A DNA stretch of 64,000 bases from NCBI RefSeq assembly GCF_900129565.1, contig NZ_FQWD01000003.1, positions 62,001 through 126,000 of the forward strand. The letters are read 5' to 3'. The position numbers were made by a program, and so were the translations under genes. The stretch comes from Marisediminitalea aggregata. Its GTDB lineage: Bacteria > Pseudomonadota > Gammaproteobacteria > Enterobacterales > Alteromonadaceae. A model generated the notes under the pieces. The model ran no database searches. It worked only from the letters and a program-made list of their open reading frames with translations, and was not told the DNA's origin. The number at the start of each line of letters is the position of its first letter. Positions within the stretch are counted from its first letter, which is position 1. Below, piece by piece: positions 10,224 to 20,384 of this stretch.

Positions 10224-13046
10224 TTATTTAATCGTGAGAGCGTCTTCAACCAGTGCTTTTTGTTGCTGGTTGTGAACGGATAAGTAACCTACTGCAGGCG
10301 ACGCTGAAGCCGCGCGGCCGGCATAAGTCAATTTGGCACCATCAGGAATAACCTGCCAGAAATGATGTTGGCTGCAATACCAGGCACCCTGGTTTTGCGG
10401 CTCTTCCTGACACCAAACCCAATCTTTTACATGGCTGTATTCAGCTACAATCTTCGCGCATTCTTCCTGCGGGAAAGGATACAGCTGTTCCAGACGAATA
10501 ATGGCAACGTCGGATTGCTCGTTTTTACGGCGTTGATCAAGCAGGTCGTAGTAGACTTTACCTGAACACATAACCACGCGCTTAACGCCTTTCGGGTCAA
10601 GCTCGTCAACTTCACCAATGACATTGTGGAACACGCCATCTGACAACTCTTCAAGCGAAGATACAGCCAGCGGGTGACGTAACAATGACTTAGGTGACAT
10701 TACGATAAGTGGTTTACGCATTGGACGTACCACCTGACGACGCAGCATATTAAATACTTGCGCTGGTGTAGAAGGTACACACACCTGCCAGTTGTGATCT
10801 GCACAAAGCTGCAGGAAACGCTCAAGACGCGCTGAACTGTGTTCCGGGCCCTGACCTTCGTAACCGTGAGGAAGCAAGACAGTCAGACCGCACAAACGGC
10901 CCCATTTGGCTTCACCCGAGCTTAAAAACTGGTCGAATACAACCTGTGCACCGTTGGCAAAGTCACCGAACTGCGCTTCCCAAATAGTCAGACAGGTTGG
11001 CTCAGCAGTTGCGTAACCATACTCGAATGCCATTACTGCTTCTTCCGACAGCACCGAGTCGTAGATCTCCATGGTCCCCTGCTCATCATTGATGTGTTGC
11101 AGTGGCATGTACGCTTCAGCATCTTTTTGGTTGTGCAGCACGGCGTGTCTGTGGAAGAACGTACCACGGCCAGAGTCCTGACCTGTCATACGGATGCTGG
11201 TACCTGCTTCAACAATTGACGCATAAGCCAGTATTTCAGCCATACCCCAGTCAAGCATACGCTCACCGGCAACCATGGCTTTACGGTCCTGATATACCTT
11301 ATTTACACGGGAATGCAGTTTATGCGTTTCCGGGTAGCTGGTGACTTTCTCGCCCAGCGCTTTCAGGTGTTCTACGCTGATTGAACCGTCGTAAGGCGTA
11401 TCCCAGTCATGTCCCAGGAATGGACGCCAATCAACGGAATGCTCCGTCATTGGACGCCACTCTTCAACCACACAGGCACCGTGATCCAGCGCTGCGCGGT
11501 AGTCGTCGATGAGCTTTTCAGCTTCAACTTCACCAATAACGCCTTCTGCAATCAACTGATCAGCATAAAGCTGACGTGGCACAGGGTGCTTTTTGATCTT
11601 CTGGTACATCAGCGGTTGGGTTGCATTTGGCTCATCTGACTCATTGTGACCATGACGACGGTAACACACCAAATCAATAACAACATCGCGCTTAAATTTA
11701 TTACGGAAATCCAACGCCAGTTTGGTAACAAACATCACCGCTTCCGGATCGTCTGAATTAACGTGGAAAATCGGCGCCTGCACCATCTTAGCGATATCGG
11801 TACAATACTGCGTTGAACGCGTGTCATCTGTACGTGACGTGGTGAAACCAACCTGGTTGTTGATAACAATTCGAACCGTGCCACCCACAGCAAAGCCACG
11901 GGTTTGAGACATGTTAAAGGTTTCCTGCACTACACCCTGACCAGCTATCGCTGAGTCACCGTGAATCGTCACAGGCAATACTTTACTGCTATCGTTGTCA
12001 CGACGGTCTAAACGCGCTCTTACCGAGCCCATTACAACCGGGTTAACGATTTCAAGGTGAGACGGGTTGAATGCCAACGCTAAGTGGACATTACCACCTG
12101 GCGTTGCGAAATCTGATGAATAACCCGCGTGGTATTTCACGTCACCGGCACCCAGTGATTCGTCGTGCTTACCAGAGAATTCATCAAACAGAACTGAAGG
12201 ATTCTTACCTAATACGTTGACCAGCACGTTAAGGCGACCACGGTGAGCCATACCTACGACGACTTCCTTGGTACCTTGTGAACCGGCTGCAGTGATCAGG
12301 CCTTTCAGCATTGGAATTAATGCGTCGCCGCCTTCCAGTGAGAATCGTTTCGCACCCGGGAACTTGGCGCCCAGGTATTTTTCCATACCGTCAGCGGCAA
12401 CCAGCCCCTTGAGGATGCTGATTTTTTCGTCACGATCGATTTGCGGACGCGCTTCAACAGATTCGATTCGCTGCTGTAACCAACGCTTCTGTTCAGTATC
12501 GGTAATATGCATATACTCAGCGCCTACAGAGCTGCAGTATGTGCGATTTAACGATTTAAACAGTTCGCCCAATGGCATGGTTTCTTTGCCGATGGCATAA
12601 GAACCCACATTAAAAACCGTGTCAAAGTCGGTTTCGGACAAGTTGTGGTGAGACAACTCGAGATCCCTAACTCGTTCCTGGTGCCATAATCCTAATGGGT
12701 CAAGGTTAGCGTGCTGGTGACCACGGAATCGATAGGCATTAATTAACTGTAGAACTTTTACCTGTTTTTCATCAGATTGATTACTACCAGCCGTTGGTGC
12801 TGCGCCGCTCACACGGGCCATCGGACCGAGCGCTGCCAGCTTTTTAAATTGCTCTTTTATCAGGCTATGGTTGCTTTCAAGTTCTACCCCTTCCACCTTG
12901 GGTAAGGCGTCGAAGGTTTGCCGCCATGATTCGGAGACACTTTGCGGGTCATCCAAATAGGCTTCGTACAATGCTTCCACATAGGCAGCATTGGCTCCAG
13001 CCATGTGCGATGAGTCCCACCACGCTTTCATCACGCTTTCTTGCAT
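10224..13046 (-). CDS. sucA: 2-oxoglutarate dehydrogenase E1, thiamine-diphosphate dependent
   Basis: E1 subunit that decarboxylates 2-oxoglutarate and transfers the succinyl group to lipoyl-SucB. It is 940 residues, close to E. coli SucA (933). The N-terminus (MQESVMKAWWDSSHMAGAN) matches the E2-docking helix of the family. Visible motifs are GMAHRGRLNVLVNVLGK, HGDSAIAGQGVVQETFNMS in the thiamine-diphosphate region, and CYRRHGHNESDEP. It is the first gene of sucABCD, 146 bp after sdhB, with a probable terminator between, so it is likely to have its own promoter or depend on readthrough. Confidence 0.98.
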   Translation of the reverse strand: MQESVMKAWWDSSHMAGANAAYVEALYEAYLDDPQSVSESWRQTFDALPKVEGVELESNHSLIKEQFKKLAALGPMARVSGAAPTAGSNQSDEKQVKVLQLINAYRFRGHQHANLDPLGLWHQERVRDLELSHHNLSETDFDTVFNVGSYAIGKETMPLGELFKSLNRTYCSSVGAEYMHITDTEQKRWLQQRIESVEARPQIDRDEKISILKGLVAADGMEKYLGAKFPGAKRFSLEGGDALIPMLKGLITAAGSQGTKEVVVGMAHRGRLNVLVNVLGKNPSVLFDEFSGKHDESLGAGDVKYHAGYSSDFATPGGNVHLALAFNPSHLEIVNPVVMGSVRARLDRRDNDSSKVLPVTIHGDSAIAGQGVVQETFNMSQTRGFAVGGTVRIVINNQVGFTTSRTDDTRSTQYCTDIAKMVQAPIFHVNSDDPEAVMFVTKLALDFRNKFKRDVVIDLVCYRRHGHNESDEPNATQPLMYQKIKKHPVPRQLYADQLIAEGVIGEVEAEKLIDDYRAALDHGACVVEEWRPMTEHSVDWRPFLGHDWDTPYDGSISVEHLKALGEKVTSYPETHKLHSRVNKVYQDRKAMVAGERMLDWGMAEILAYASIVEAGTSIRMTGQDSGRGTFFHRHAVLHNQKDAEAYMPLQHINDEQGTMEIYDSVLSEEAVMAFEYGYATAEPTCLTIWEAQFGDFANGAQVVFDQFLSSGEAKWGRLCGLTVLLPHGYEGQGPEHSSARLERFLQLCADHNWQVCVPSTPAQVFNMLRRQVVRPMRKPLIVMSPKSLLRHPLAVSSLEELSDGVFHNVIGEVDELDPKGVKRVVMCSGKVYYDLLDQRRKNEQSDVAIIRLEQLYPFPQEECAKIVAEYSHVKDWVWCQEEPQNQGAWYCSQHHFWQVIPDGAKLTYAGRAASASPAVGYLSVHNQQQKALVEDALTIK

Positions 13047-13113
13047 TATTGTGCCTTGCTAGGTTGTCATTACATGAAATAGGAACAACGGACTCGTGTC
13101 CCTCGCTCCTGTA

Positions 13114-13143
13114 CAAAAAAATAGCCACCCCAAAAGGATGGCC
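13114..13143 (-). terminator. probable terminator or attenuator between sdhB and sucA
   Basis: On the minus strand GCCATCC pairs with GGGTGGC (one G-U) over a short loop, followed by TATTTTTTTG. It ends sdhCDAB transcripts fully or in part before sucA. Confidence 0.7.
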
Positions 13144-13192
13144 ATTTACGCATTACACACTGTTTACTAAAAAGTAATCAGAGATAAACTTG

Positions 13193-13903
13193 CTAAACAG
13201 CCCGTTGTAAAAGCATCGACTTAATCTGGCCGATTGCTTTCGTTGGGTTTAGTCCCTTCGGACAAACACTTACACAGTTCATGATACCGTGACAGCGGAA
13301 AACACTAAAGGCATCATCCAGGTCATTCAATCGCTCATCTGTCGCCGTATCACGGCTGTCGATCAGGAAGCGGTATGCATGTAGCAGGCCCGCTGGACCA
13401 ATGAACTTGTCTGGGTTCCACCAGAACGAAGGACAAGACGTTGAACAACATGCACAAAGGATACACTCGTACAATCCGTCTAGTTTAGCACGCTCTTCAG
13501 GAGACTGCAGATGCTCTCGTGCAGGCGGCTGTTTATTGTCATTGATTAAGAATGGCTTAATCTTCTCGTACTGAGTGTAGAACTGCGTCATGTCTACAAC
13601 GAGGTCACGTACCACTGGAAGTCCGGGTAACGGACGAATAACCAGCTTGCCTTTGCCCAGTGCGGACAGCGGCGTGATACACGCCAGACCATTCTTACCA
13701 TTCATGTTCATGCCGTCTGAGCCACAAACACCTTCACGACATGAACGACGGAATGACAATGTTGGATCCTGTTCCTTTAATAGTAACAGTGCATCCAGCA
13801 CCATCATATCCTGGCCTTCTTCTACTTCCAGGGTGTAATCCTGCATACGAGGTGCGTTATCCACCTCAGGATTATAACGGTATACCGAAAAAGTTAATTG
13901 CAT
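13193..13903 (-). CDS. sdhB: succinate dehydrogenase iron-sulfur subunit
   Basis: Electron-transfer subunit of complex II, carrying [2Fe-2S], [4Fe-4S] and [3Fe-4S] clusters between SdhA flavin and the quinone site. It is 236 residues. Cysteine motifs are in order: CREGVCGSDGMNMNG near 55, CILCACCSTSCPSFWWN near 149 and CHGIMNCVSVCPKGLNP near 206. The segment after the second motif is FWWN where E. coli has YWWN. It is the last gene of sdhCDAB, 13 bp after sdhA. Confidence 0.98.
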   Translation of the reverse strand: MQLTFSVYRYNPEVDNAPRMQDYTLEVEEGQDMMVLDALLLLKEQDPTLSFRRSCREGVCGSDGMNMNGKNGLACITPLSALGKGKLVIRPLPGLPVVRDLVVDMTQFYTQYEKIKPFLINDNKQPPAREHLQSPEERAKLDGLYECILCACCSTSCPSFWWNPDKFIGPAGLLHAYRFLIDSRDTATDERLNDLDDAFSVFRCHGIMNCVSVCPKGLNPTKAIGQIKSMLLQRAV

Positions 13904-13916
13904 GGTCTAACCCCTC

Positions 13917-15689
13917 TTAGTATGAACGTACTTTCGGCGGGAAGGCTTCACGAAGCTTAGGCGCCATATTGACATCACGTTTAACCATGGCCTCAGTTGC
14001 CGGGTTGTATACGCTGTGACATAACCAGTTCTCATCATCGCGATCCGGGTAGTCAAAGCGGCTGTGCGCACCACGGCTCTCAGTACGGAAGTTAGCTGCT
14101 ACCGCTGTGCTGTAAGCAGTTTCCATCAGGTTGTCTAGTTCCAGACACTCGATACGCTGGGTATTGAAGTCTGAACTCTTGTCGTCAAGACGTGCTGACT
14201 TAAGACGTTCGCGAATCTCTTTAAGCTGCTCCAGACCTTCAGCCATCGCTTCACCTTCGCGGAATACCGAGAAGTTAAGCTGCATACACTGTTGCAGATC
14301 TTTCTTGATCTGAACCGGATCTTCGCCCTTGCCTTTCTCTGTTCCTTCCCAACGATTGAAACGCGCCATCGCGGCTTCAAGATCAGTTTCAGAGGCATCA
14401 CGCGAAGGAGCGATTTCGTCAAGTTTAGCACCCAGGTGCAGACCTGTCGCGCGACCAAATACAACAAGGTCAAGCAGTGAGTTACCACCCAGGCGGTTAG
14501 CACCGTGTACAGATACACAAGCGATTTCACCGCAGGCGAACAAACCGTTCACAACTTTGTCGTTACCGTTTTCGTCCAGCGTCAAACACTGGCCGTCAAC
14601 ATTAGTAGGAATACCACCCATCATGTAGTGACAGGTTGGGATAACCGGAATAGGTTCTTTAACCGGATCAACGTGAGCAAAGGTACGAGACAACTCGAGG
14701 ATACCAGGCAGGCGTGACTCAAGTACTTCTTTACCTAAGTGGTCAAGCTTCAGCTTGATGTGTGTACCCCAAGGGCCTTCACAACCACGACCTTCACGGA
14801 TTTCGGTCATCATTGAACGCGCAACAACGTCACGACCAGCAAGGTCTTTCGCATTAGGTGCATAACGTTCCATGAAACGCTCACCGTCTTTATTCAACAG
14901 GTAACCACCCTCACCACGACAACCTTCGGTTACCAGGGTACCTGCACCAGCGATGCCAGTTGGGTGGAATTGCCACATTTCCATATCCTGCACACAAACG
15001 CCGGCACGCAGTGCCATACCAACGCCGTCACCGGTGTTGATGTGAGCATTGGTCGTTGATGCGTAAATACGACCCGCACCACCTGTTGCCAATACAACGG
15101 CTTTCGATTTGAAGTAAACCACTTCACCGGTTTCGATATCGATTGCAGTACAGCCGACAACATCACCGTCCTGGTTTTTTACCAGATCAAGTGCGTACCA
15201 TTCGCTGAATACTTTAGTTTTGTTCTTTACGTTTTGCTGATACAGCAGGTGAAGTAACGCGTGACCGGTACGGTCAGCTGCCGCCGCTGTACGTGCGCCC
15301 TGCTCGCCACCGAAATTCTTCGACTGGCCACCAAAAGGACGCTGGTAGATTTTACCATTTTCAAAACGCGAGAATGGCAGACCCATGTTTTCCATTTCAA
15401 TAATGGCTTCCGGGCCTGTTTTACACATGTACTCAATGGCGTCTTGGTCACCAATGTAATCTGACCCTTTAACAGTGTCATACATGTGCCATTCCCAGTT
15501 GTCTTCATGCGAGTTACCCAGCGCTACGGTAATACCGCCCTGCGCTGATACCGTATGAGAACGGGTTGGAAATACTTTAGATAATAATGCACAGGATTTG
15601 CCAGACTGCGAAATTTGCAGTGCTGCACGCATACCTGCGCCGCCGGCGCCAATTACGACGGCGTCAAATTCATGAACGGGTAAACTCAT
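13917..15689 (-). CDS. sdhA: succinate dehydrogenase flavoprotein subunit
   Basis: Catalytic FAD subunit that oxidises succinate to fumarate. With the start at 15689 it has 590 residues and opens [19 protein letters not shown] (dinucleotide fold), with the covalent FAD His at 45 in [11 protein letters not shown]. An upstream in-frame start at 15710 would lie inside sdhD. The 15689 ATG has a GGGGAG ribosome site and begins 1 bp after the sdhD stop, so it is preferred. The substrate region [15 protein letters not shown] and GRDVVARSM with its active-site Arg are intact. Confidence 0.97.
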   Translation of the reverse strand: MSLPVHEFDAVVIGAGGAGMRAALQISQSGKSCALLSKVFPTRSHTVSAQGGITVALGNSHEDNWEWHMYDTVKGSDYIGDQDAIEYMCKTGPEAIIEMENMGLPFSRFENGKIYQRPFGGQSKNFGGEQGARTAAAADRTGHALLHLLYQQNVKNKTKVFSEWYALDLVKNQDGDVVGCTAIDIETGEVVYFKSKAVVLATGGAGRIYASTTNAHINTGDGVGMALRAGVCVQDMEMWQFHPTGIAGAGTLVTEGCRGEGGYLLNKDGERFMERYAPNAKDLAGRDVVARSMMTEIREGRGCEGPWGTHIKLKLDHLGKEVLESRLPGILELSRTFAHVDPVKEPIPVIPTCHYMMGGIPTNVDGQCLTLDENGNDKVVNGLFACGEIACVSVHGANRLGGNSLLDLVVFGRATGLHLGAKLDEIAPSRDASETDLEAAMARFNRWEGTEKGKGEDPVQIKKDLQQCMQLNFSVFREGEAMAEGLEQLKEIRERLKSARLDDKSSDFNTQRIECLELDNLMETAYSTAVAANFRTESRGAHSRFDYPDRDDENWLCHSVYNPATEAMVKRDVNMAPKLREAFPPKVRSY

Positions 15690-15690
15690 C

Positions 15691-16038
15691 TTACACTCCC
15701 CACAAAACAAACAAACCAGCTGCTACGTATACGAACGCAATGATATTCAGAACGTACTGAATGATGGCGCGTAGTCCGGTTGGTTTTACGTAGTCGGTTA
15801 ATACCTGCCATAAACCAATTCGAACGTGGATCATGACGGAGACCAAAGCAGCGAGTGTGAATACTTTCATAGCCAAACCTGAGAACAGGCCATGCCATAC
15901 ATCGAAAGTCACTTCATCGGTAGTGATAAAGAAACCAGCAATAAAAAAGGTATAAAGCGCAATTATAAATGCGGTGGCGCGTAATGAAACGTAGTCTTGA
16001 ACGCCATTACGTTTAATGCTTGCCTGATTCGTTACCAT
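15691..16038 (-). CDS. sdhD: succinate dehydrogenase membrane anchor subunit
   Basis: Membrane anchor of complex II, 115 residues with three predicted transmembrane helices (about 20-40, 57-80 and 92-113). With SdhC it forms the heme b and ubiquinone site. [14 protein letters not shown] carries the conserved region around the heme/quinone pocket. The chosen ATG ([12 protein letters not shown]) overlaps the sdhC stop by 7 bp. The reading frame stays open upstream through sdhC, but that part is a shadow without an SdhD-like sequence. Confidence 0.94.
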   Translation of the reverse strand: MVTNQASIKRNGVQDYVSLRATAFIIALYTFFIAGFFITTDEVTFDVWHGLFSGLAMKVFTLAALVSVMIHVRIGLWQVLTDYVKPTGLRAIIQYVLNIIAFVYVAAGLFVLWGV

Positions 16039-16406
16039 AGTGCAACCCCTATAACTAATGTCAGAACAACCCATAAGCCAATCACAATTTGTGCACTGAG
16101 ATTGCCAGATTCCAACTCTTCCCAATGACCCATGTCCATGATGCCGTGACGGATACCGCCAAGGATATGGTAAGTCAGTGCTGAAGCTGTACCGATTGCA
16201 ATGATTTTTCCAATCAATCCGTCCATCATAGCCTGCACGTCTGCAAAGCCTTCTGGAGATGATACCGAAACGGCCCATGCCCAGATCACAAACAGCAATG
16301 CAAAAAACATTGCAACGCCTGTTACACGATGAAGAATTGACGAAATAGCAGAGGGAGGAAATTTAATGGTTTGAAGATCTAAATTTACTGGTCTTTGCTT
16401 TTTCAC
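16032..16406 (-). CDS. sdhC: succinate dehydrogenase cytochrome b556 subunit
   Basis: Large membrane anchor of complex II, 124 residues from a GTG start, with three predicted helices. KKQRPVNLDLQTIKFPPSA followed by ILHRVTG is the family signature, and the heme-ligand His lies in TYHILGGIRHGIMDMG. I prefer GTG at 16406 because it gives the usual MKKQRPVNL N-terminus and has CAGG about 8 nt upstream. A TTG at 16436 would add ten residues. It is the first gene of the sdh operon, divergent from gltA. Confidence 0.93.
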   Translation of the reverse strand: MKKQRPVNLDLQTIKFPPSAISSILHRVTGVAMFFALLFVIWAWAVSVSSPEGFADVQAMMDGLIGKIIAIGTASALTYHILGGIRHGIMDMGHWEELESGNLSAQIVIGLWVVLTLVIGVALW

Positions 16407-16836
16407 AATTTTTGCCTGTTTTATCCGTAGGGACAATCACTCTCGTGTTTATGTCCTGACAGAGTGATTTTGATTGTTACCTGTTAATTGTCTCATCCAG
16501 TGAGTTGTTAACATTTTGTGAATGTTTTATTACCTGATTTACAGAATAATTATTCGGGTAAATTCAAGTAGGCAGAGTATATCCACGACCTAGTATAATT
16601 ACAATTTTTTGTGTGGTATTAGGACATTAGTCTTAGGTCGTAGAGAGGTAAGCCAGATTCTGATCTTTCGCTAGACTTCCGCATTATAATCTCAGACAAT
16701 CTAGAATATTTATGTGCAATATAAGCAATAAAATTGACTTAATACCGCATAATAAAGTAAAAATACGCCACTTTTCCCACCGGATAGCTCAACGTTGAGT
16801 ATCATCCTGATAAAGAAAATTCTGAGGAGAGCAACT
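16407..16836. promoter_or_regulatory. divergent sdhC-gltA control region
   Basis: This 430-bp AT-rich gene-free stretch separates two TCA operons read outwards. It contains the sdh promoter candidate listed separately. On the gltA side there is a perfect -10 TATAAT at 16685-16690 without a clear -35, and a TTGACT (16734-16739) 18 bp before TAAAAA. Several GTTAAC/GTTAAT words (around 16480-16512) and a TTTTGTGAATG could be ArcA- or CRP-like half sites; I could not establish a full consensus for either. Confidence 0.6.
16576..16604 (-). promoter_or_regulatory. candidate sigma-70 promoter of sdhCDAB
   Basis: On the minus strand TTGTAA is followed after exactly 17 bp by TATACT, about 170 bp upstream of sdhC. 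The long leader leaves room for regulatory sites. Confidence 0.6.
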
Positions 16837-18117
16837 ATGGCAGATCAAAAAGCCATTCTGAAAGCGGGCGACAAGGAAATAGAACTTCCTATTTTGTCCG
16901 GAACAGCCGGACAGGATGTTATCGACATTCGCGCCCTTGGCAAACACGGCTATTTCACCTACGACCCCGGTTTCCTGGCGACTGGATCTTGCGAGTCTTC
17001 CATTACGTTTATTGACGGCGAAAAAGGTGTATTACTGCACCGTGGTTTCCCTATCGAAGAGCTGGCGCGTGATGCAAGTTATCTTGAAGTGTGCCACATG
17101 TTGCTGCACGGCGATGCACCGGACAAGGCACAATACGACGAATTTGAGAACACTATTAAGCGCCACACCATGGTGCACGAACAAATTAATATGTTCTTCC
17201 ACGGCTTCCGCAACGACGCTCACCCTATGGCGATGTTGAATGGTACCGTGGGCGCAATGTCTTCGTTCTATCACAGTGACCTTGATGTTTCTAACCCCGA
17301 ACAACGCGTTCGTTGCGCACATCGTTTGATTGCTAAGATGCCTACACTGGTTGCCATGTGTTACAAGTACAACATTGGCCAACCATTTGTTTATCCACGC
17401 AATGATCTGAGCTATGCAGCTAACTTCCTGAACATGATGTTCTCCGTACCTGCAGAAGATTACGTGATCAGCCCGGCTGTTGAGCGCGCTATGGATCGCA
17501 TCTTCACGCTGCACGCCGACCACGAACAAAACGCGTCAACGTCTACAGTACGTTTAGCGGGTTCTTCTGGTGCTAACCCTTACGCATGTATCGCTGCTGG
17601 CGTTGCGTCACTTTGGGGCCCTGCGCACGGTGGAGCAAACGAAGCATGTCTACAAATGCTGGAAGAAATCGGCACTGTAGATCGCATCCCTGAGTTTATT
17701 GCTCGTGCGAAAGACAAGAACGACCCGTTCCGTCTGATGGGCTTCGGTCACCGTGTTTATAAGAACTACGACCCACGCGCGACCGTAATGCGTGAGAGCT
17801 GCCACGAAGTACTGAAAGAGCTGAATGTACAGGATCCGTTACTTGACGTAGCAATGGAGCTTGAGCGCATCGCCCTTGAAGACCCGTACTTCGCTGAGAA
17901 GAAACTGTTCCCGAACGTTGATTTCTACTCAGGTATCGTACTGAAAGCTATTGGTATTCCTACCAACATGTTTACCTGTATCTTCGCCCTGTCTCGTACC
18001 GTTGGCTGGATTTCTCACTGGCATGAAATGATGTCTGACCCAGGTCAGAAAATCGGTCGTCCACGTCAATTGTACACTGGTCACACAGAACGTAAATACA
18101 CGCCTCTGAGCAAGTAA
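16837..18117 (+). CDS. gltA: citrate synthase (type II, hexameric)
   Basis: Condenses acetyl-CoA and oxaloacetate to citrate, the entry step of the TCA cycle. It is 426 residues, matching the NADH-sensitive type II enzymes of Gammaproteobacteria (E. coli 427). The start is set at 16837 because GAGGAGA lies 7 nt upstream and [18 protein letters not shown] matches the family. Active-site blocks are [11 protein letters not shown] (His), [14 protein letters not shown] (His) and VDFYSGIVL (Asp). It is transcribed away from sdhCDAB and followed by a terminator. Confidence 0.98.
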   Translation: MADQKAILKAGDKEIELPILSGTAGQDVIDIRALGKHGYFTYDPGFLATGSCESSITFIDGEKGVLLHRGFPIEELARDASYLEVCHMLLHGDAPDKAQYDEFENTIKRHTMVHEQINMFFHGFRNDAHPMAMLNGTVGAMSSFYHSDLDVSNPEQRVRCAHRLIAKMPTLVAMCYKYNIGQPFVYPRNDLSYAANFLNMMFSVPAEDYVISPAVERAMDRIFTLHADHEQNASTSTVRLAGSSGANPYACIAAGVASLWGPAHGGANEACLQMLEEIGTVDRIPEFIARAKDKNDPFRLMGFGHRVYKNYDPRATVMRESCHEVLKELNVQDPLLDVAMELERIALEDPYFAEKKLFPNVDFYSGIVLKAIGIPTNMFTCIFALSRTVGWISHWHEMMSDPGQKIGRPRQLYTGHTERKYTPLSK

Positions 18118-18137
18118 TATTGCAAAGTGAGCTGTAG

Positions 18138-18161
18138 AAAAGGCCCTGCGGGGCCTTTTTT
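18138..18161 (+). terminator. gltA terminator
   Basis: The stem AAAGGCCC/GGGCCTTT with a TGCG loop runs into TTTTTTA about 20 bp after the gltA stop. The following 255 bp to the next gene are AT-rich and hold only a TATAAT at 18267-18272 with no clear -35. Confidence 0.88.
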
Positions 18162-18416
18162 ATTGTGCGCTTACCGGTTTGAAGTATCTATTTTTAATCT
18201 GACCCCCGGTAAACTTTGCTATTTGTGTGAAAGTAAAGATTCTGATCGAATTTTTGTTAGCCAATGTATAATTTTTGTCGATACATTCTATTAATATATT
18301 GGTAAATCAACACCGTGAACGGCCTGTTTCTGTTTGTTTCTTATACTAATTTTTAAACACAATAGAAACAAACGTTATATATAAAATTAATAAGTTATAA
18401 ACGAAACGTTATCACC

Positions 18417-18836
18417 ATGAAACTACAAGCTAAATTATTAGGTTACGCAGGTCTAATACCCTTTCTACTTTTGAATATGGCCTTGTTATTCGATGCCTAT
18501 CCCACAAGTTTAATTTACATTTTATTTACACAATACTCTGCTGTTTTGTTGTCTTTTTTCGGTGGTATTCATTGGTATGACGCGATAAGCAGCAACAAAA
18601 ATGGCCACCAAATGTATATCGCCATGCTGCCCACTATTATCGGATGGCTGTGTCTCACACAAACCGGGGCGCATTGGGTGCTGGGCGTACTGAGTGCCAG
18701 CTATGTTCTGATGATGTTCTACGACAAACAGGTGCTGACACTGCCCAAAACTATGGTCGTTGACTATACAAAGCTAAGAATGTCGCTGACAACCATTGTG
18801 GTGTTGTCACACGCTGTAATGATATTTGCACGTTAA
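18417..18836 (+). CDS. DUF3429 family inner-membrane protein
   Basis: A 139-residue polytopic protein with four or five predicted transmembrane helices (about 6-25, 32-52, 65-100 and 115-137). The segment SFFGGIHWYDAI near 42-53 is the recognisable DUF3429 signature. Members are small inner-membrane proteins of unknown function in marine Proteobacteria. It stands alone between the gltA and manB terminators, so context does not indicate a role. Confidence 0.8.
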   Translation: MKLQAKLLGYAGLIPFLLLNMALLFDAYPTSLIYILFTQYSAVLLSFFGGIHWYDAISSNKNGHQMYIAMLPTIIGWLCLTQTGAHWVLGVLSASYVLMMFYDKQVLTLPKTMVVDYTKLRMSLTTIVVLSHAVMIFAR

Positions 18837-18850
18837 TCCTCTTCAAGTAC

Positions 18851-18888
18851 AAAAAAAGCCCCGTCAGCTTACGCTCACGGGGCTTTTT
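18851..18888. terminator. bidirectional terminator between DUF3429 gene and manB
   Basis: AAAAAAGCCCCGT pairs with ACGGGGCTTTTTT, and the loop contains a smaller hairpin. The flanking A and T runs allow it to terminate both convergent genes. Confidence 0.9.
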
Positions 18889-18907
18889 TGTCTGTTACAG
18901 CCAGGCA

Positions 18908-20368
18908 CTACTCAGCACGTATTAACGCCAGCAGTTCTTCTGTTTTCGCTTCCATCAAAGGTATGTCACCTTTCGATTCAACATTCAATCGAATAACGGG
19001 TTCGGTATTTGATTTACGCAGATTAAAGCGCCAGGTACCGAACTCAAGACCGATTCCGTCGGTTTCGTCAATAACCTCAGCCAACGGTTGATATTTATCC
19101 AGCACGCGTTGTAAAGCGGCATCGGCATCTTGCAGTTTACTGTTGATTTCACCTGATGACGGGAACGCAGCAATACGTTCTTCAACCAATGAAGCAAGTG
19201 ACTTTTGCTTAGTACATAGCAGTTCAGCAACAAGCAACCAAGGGATCATACCTGAATCACAGTAAGCAAAATCCCGGAAATAATGGTGAGCGCTCATTTC
19301 GCCGCCGTAAATAGCATCTTCCTTCCGCATCCGCTCTTTTATAAAAGCGTGACCGGTTTTGCATTTAATCGCCGTACCGCCTGCGTTTTCGATGATATCC
19401 TCGGTATTCCAATATACACGTGGGTCGTAAATAATTTTGTTATCGCTGTCTTTGTCCAGAAATGCCTGAGCCAGCAATCCAACAATGTAATACCCTTCGA
19501 TAAAATTACCGTCGGCATCGAACAGGAAGCAGCGGTCAAAATCACCGTCCCACGCAATACCAAAGTCAGCGCCGTGTTCAATAACGGCATTTGCCGTATC
19601 TGCACGGTTTTCTGGTAATAACGGATTAGGAATACCATTAGGAAACGTACCATCCGGGTTGTGATGAACCTTCACAAACTCAATTGGCACATCTTTTTCC
19701 AATAACCTTTTCTCCAATGCGTCCAGTGCAGCACCTGCAGCCCCATTTCCGGCATTAGTCACGATTTTCAATGGCGTGAAGTTATTGATATCAACATAAG
19801 ACAAAATATGCGACGCATAAGCATCCATGTTGGCATGTCGGTGATACTGGCCGGATTCCGCCAGAATATCCGTAGCGATGTGTGCTTTACCCGCATAAAA
19901 CGCATCTGCGTCGATTTTTGCGCTCTTGGCGTAGAACTCAAGGCGATCTGCAACATACGCGTCATCTAACTGTTCAGCGCGTTCTTTAATGGCGTTTAAG
20001 CCGGTATCGCCGCTAATGGGTACTGAACCCGCCTTAACCAACTTCATACCGTTGTAATTAATCGGGTTATGGCTAGCCGTCACTTCAATGCCGCCATCAA
20101 CCCCAAGATGCTTGGTTGCAAAGTAAATTTCTTCGGTTCCCGCCATACCGATGTCGGTAACGGTTGCACCACCATCGATTAAACCGGCACTCAATGCCAG
20201 CTTGAGTGGGTGCGATGTCAGACGCACATCACCGCCAACCACAACCGTCTTGGCACTCAGTTCTTCGGCGAATGCGAAACCAATGCGATAGGCGACTTCT
20301 TCGTTTAACTGACTATTGAGCTCACCGCGAATGTCGTAAGCTTTAAAACAAGTAATTGGTGTACTCAT
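18908..20368 (-). CDS. manB: phosphomannomutase (alpha-D-phosphohexomutase family)
   Basis: Interconverts mannose-6-phosphate and mannose-1-phosphate for GDP-mannose synthesis; family members often act on glucose phosphates too. It is 486 residues from ATG 20368 ([15 protein letters not shown]). The frame extends upstream into manC but with no homology. Motifs are [18 protein letters not shown] with the catalytic phosphoserine, a metal loop [11 protein letters not shown], and [10 protein letters not shown] for sugar binding. E. coli CpsG is the closest named relative I recognise. It lies 16 bp after manC. Confidence 0.94.
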   Translation of the reverse strand: MSTPITCFKAYDIRGELNSQLNEEVAYRIGFAFAEELSAKTVVVGGDVRLTSHPLKLALSAGLIDGGATVTDIGMAGTEEIYFATKHLGVDGGIEVTASHNPINYNGMKLVKAGSVPISGDTGLNAIKERAEQLDDAYVADRLEFYAKSAKIDADAFYAGKAHIATDILAESGQYHRHANMDAYASHILSYVDINNFTPLKIVTNAGNGAAGAALDALEKRLLEKDVPIEFVKVHHNPDGTFPNGIPNPLLPENRADTANAVIEHGADFGIAWDGDFDRCFLFDADGNFIEGYYIVGLLAQAFLDKDSDNKIIYDPRVYWNTEDIIENAGGTAIKCKTGHAFIKERMRKEDAIYGGEMSAHHYFRDFAYCDSGMIPWLLVAELLCTKQKSLASLVEERIAAFPSSGEINSKLQDADAALQRVLDKYQPLAEVIDETDGIGLEFGTWRFNLRKSNTEPVIRLNVESKGDIPLMEAKTEELLALIRAE

Positions 20369-20384
20369 ACACTGCACAGCCCTT

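Noticed and set aside
9304..10275. Long plus-strand open frame of 323 codons opposite sucB
   Set aside because: It is an Ala/Ser/Thr-rich mirror of the sucB linkers and lipoyl domains, with no ribosome site or homology. The minus-strand gene explains the openness.
15691..16278. Longer sdhD starting inside sdhC
   Set aside because: The extra N-terminal part is unrelated to SdhD and overlaps sdhC. The ATG at 16038 gives a normal 115-residue SdhD.
16480..16520. ArcA or CRP site before sdhC
   Set aside because: Only partial words (GTTAAC, GTTAAT, TTTTGTGAATG) are present and the spacing does not match either consensus, so no site is called.
17032..17529. Minus-strand open frame opposite gltA
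   Set aside because: The product is Cys/His-rich with no recognisable fold, and lies wholly within the well-conserved citrate synthase gene.
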